A stretch of DNA of 34,981 bases. Origin: Actinomycetota bacterium (lineage in GTDB: Bacteria > Actinomycetota > Coriobacteriia > Anaerosomatales > JAUXNU01). Position numbers and translations under genes: made by a program. The stretch covers positions 1 through 34,981 of the forward strand of contig JAUXNU010000182.1 in the NCBI GenBank assembly GCA_030682655.1, in the 5' to 3' direction. Positions 34,076-34,981 of the stretch are shown here, in pieces (positions within the stretch are counted from its first letter, which is position 1; every line of letters starts with the position of its first letter). Below the pieces are notes generated by a model. That model saw only the letters and a list, made by a program, of their open reading frames with translations, was not told the DNA's origin and did no database searches.

Positions 34076-34088
34076 TCCCCAGGCGGCA

Positions 34089-34128
34089 GGAAACGCTGGC
34101 TGATTCCCCAGCAGCCAACAGCGTTTCC
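34089..34128. repeat. Hairpin upstream of the intact tRNA-Pro
   Basis: GGAAACGCTG (34089-34098) and CAGCGTTTCC (34119-34128) pair perfectly, and an inner GGCTG/CAGCC pair extends the stem with a small bulge. It lies between the putative promoter and the tRNA, so it would be in the tRNA 5' leader or act in recombination. It has no T tract, so it is a poor terminator. Confidence 0.6.
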
Positions 34129-34143
34129 GCAGGCAGAACGTAT

Positions 34144-34223
<80 letters not shown>

Positions 34224-34236
34224 TTGCTTCAATCTT

Positions 34237-34262
34237 GGAACCGGTCCCCATGGGCCGGTTCC
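34237..34262 (+). terminator. Hairpin after tRNA-Pro
   Basis: GGAACCGG (34237-34244) and CCGGTTCC (34255-34262) form an 8-base-pair GC-rich stem 14 bases past the tRNA. Only a short T run follows (TGCGTTTCC), so it may be a weak terminator or a processing barrier. Confidence 0.5.
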
Positions 34263-34389
34263 TGCGTTTCCGGCAAGGGAGGCAACCGCCAAGAGACCGA
34301 AGTCCCGCGGATTCGGTCCCCGGCCCAACGCATGTCGGCGGTATCGATATACTGTTGTTCAAGCAGCGACGTCTGCCCGGGAGGCACGT

Positions 34390-34683
34390 ATGACTGACAC
34401 GGATGAGATGATCAGGGCGATTGGCCAGCACGCGGGGGAGATACGGCGTGACTTCGGCGTTGCGCGCCTCGGTGTATTCGGTTCGCGCGCTCGCGGAGAT
34501 GCCGCGGTCGATAGTGATCTCGATGTGCTCGTGGAATTCGAGCGCCCGACATTCCGGAACTACATGGGTCTCAAGCACTATCTCGAGCAGTTGCTTGGCG
34601 TGACAGTCGATCTCGTGAGTGCGGCTGCCCTGAAGCCGATGCTGAAGGAGCATGTGATGCGCGAGGTCAAGTATGTCGCGTGA
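34390..34683 (+). CDS. mntA: MNT-type nucleotidyltransferase (antitoxin)
   Basis: The 97-residue protein has the minimal nucleotidyltransferase signature GSRARGDAAVDSDLDVLVEF, with the G-S-x-x-R-G and D-x-D motifs. MntA-type proteins inactivate their HEPN toxin partner by attaching nucleotides. The start at 34390 follows a GGGAGGC sequence. A TATACT hexamer at 34348-34353 may be part of its promoter. It overlaps the hepT gene by 11 bases, the standard MNT-HEPN arrangement. Confidence 0.88.
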   Translation: MTDTDEMIRAIGQHAGEIRRDFGVARLGVFGSRARGDAAVDSDLDVLVEFERPTFRNYMGLKHYLEQLLGVTVDLVSAAALKPMLKEHVMREVKYVA

Positions 34684-34981
34684 CATTCGTGTGTACCTCG
34701 CCGATATCGCTGAGCGCTGTGAGAGGATTTCTCGCTACGTCGAGGGCCTTGATGACATCGCCTGGTCGACGGATGAGCGAACCCAGGACGCCGTATTGCG
34801 CAACCTCGAGGTCATCGGCGAGGCGGTCAAGCGTCTTCCACTAGGAGCCTGTCGGGAAATAGCCTGCGATTCAGGTGGCCGACGGAGGTCGATCGTTTCT
34901 AAGGCCCTTGAACTCGCAACATCGGGCGCTGGACGCTCTTTCGCGGCGCGGAAGGTCGCCATCGGCGTCTCTTCGGCGTTG
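34673..34981 (+). pseudogene. hepT: HepT-like HEPN toxin, interrupted
   Basis: The first 56 or so residues match HepT/DUF86: RDIRVYLADIAERCERI and then RNLEVIGEAVKRLP. After 34840 the expected continuation with the RxxxxH ribonuclease motif and the IPW segment is missing, and the frame runs on with unrelated sequence to the window edge. The break comes at CTAG followed by GAGCCTGTCGGGAAAT, which looks like the edge of an inserted element. The active site lies beyond the break, so the toxin is probably dead while the antitoxin gene remains intact. The interpretation as an insertion needs the right-hand sequence. Confidence 0.65.
34841..34981. mobile_element. Suspected edge of a mobile element inside hepT
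   Basis: HepT similarity stops sharply near 34841 and the remaining 141 bases match nothing I recognise. No inverted repeat or transposase can be seen because the window ends. The call rests on the clean break alone. Confidence 0.35.

Noticed and set aside
33808-34143. Possible integrase gene at the right end of the island
   Set aside because: No open frame here has tyrosine or serine recombinase motifs; only a short IS3-like tail was found.

Overview
The window is a high-GC, anaerobic-looking actinobacterial chromosome segment. The evidence is an actinobacterial-type integration host factor (mIHF) beside gmk and rpoZ, fused coaBC, ferredoxin-dependent 2-oxoacid oxidoreductase genes and a rubrerythrin with an N-terminal rubredoxin-like site. 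A Coriobacteriia-like host (for example the uncultured or anaerobic relatives of that class) fits best, but this is inferred from gene content, not from a marker phylogeny.

Layout. 1-1466: the tail of an unidentified gene, then a complete IS256-family element inserted exactly between that gene and pyrF. 1476-6470: a housekeeping run of pyrF, pyrE, mihF, gmk, rpoZ, thiI and a tRNA-queuosine mannosyltransferase-like glycosyltransferase. 6540-8541: a PLDc_N membrane protein with an ABC-2 type transporter. 8568-9658 (minus): rubrerythrin and a DJ-1/PfpI protein. 9835-14451: a membrane polyferredoxin, an alpha-oxoamine synthase-like PLP enzyme and a GGDEF/HD-GYP signalling protein. 14425-17060 (minus): korB and korA. 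17170-18773: coaBC and a DUF190 protein.

18883-34186 is a 15.3-kb genomic island. It is bounded by a perfect 43-bp direct repeat that is the 5' half of tRNA-Pro(GGG): truncated on the left, part of the intact tRNA gene on the right. The left copy keeps what looks like the original tRNA promoter; the right, intact tRNA now lies behind a promoter supplied by the island. No integrase was found; both ends carry only transposase remnants.

The island's cargo is one co-directional run of ten genes (19461-33807) behind a near-consensus promoter. It holds two paralogous BtuF/FecB-type binding proteins, a FecCD permease and FepC/BtuD-like ATPase, a lipoprotein made of about 24 decapeptide repeats capped by an H-type-lectin-like domain, a CobN/HmuS-family metal chelatase split into two genes, a DrrAB-like ABC-2 exporter, and two ChlI-type AAA+ proteins, one fused to a VWA domain. 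Read together, this is a self-contained tetrapyrrole or metal-complex acquisition and (de)chelation system for a Gram-positive-type cell: capture outside, import, ATP-driven metal insertion or removal, and possible export of a product. It resembles in logic the Bacteroidetes hmu haem system and CobN-ChlID chelatases, but its substrate is unknown.

34224-34981: a hairpin after the tRNA, then a HEPN/MNT toxin-antitoxin pair whose hepT gene is broken, probably by another mobile element running off the window.
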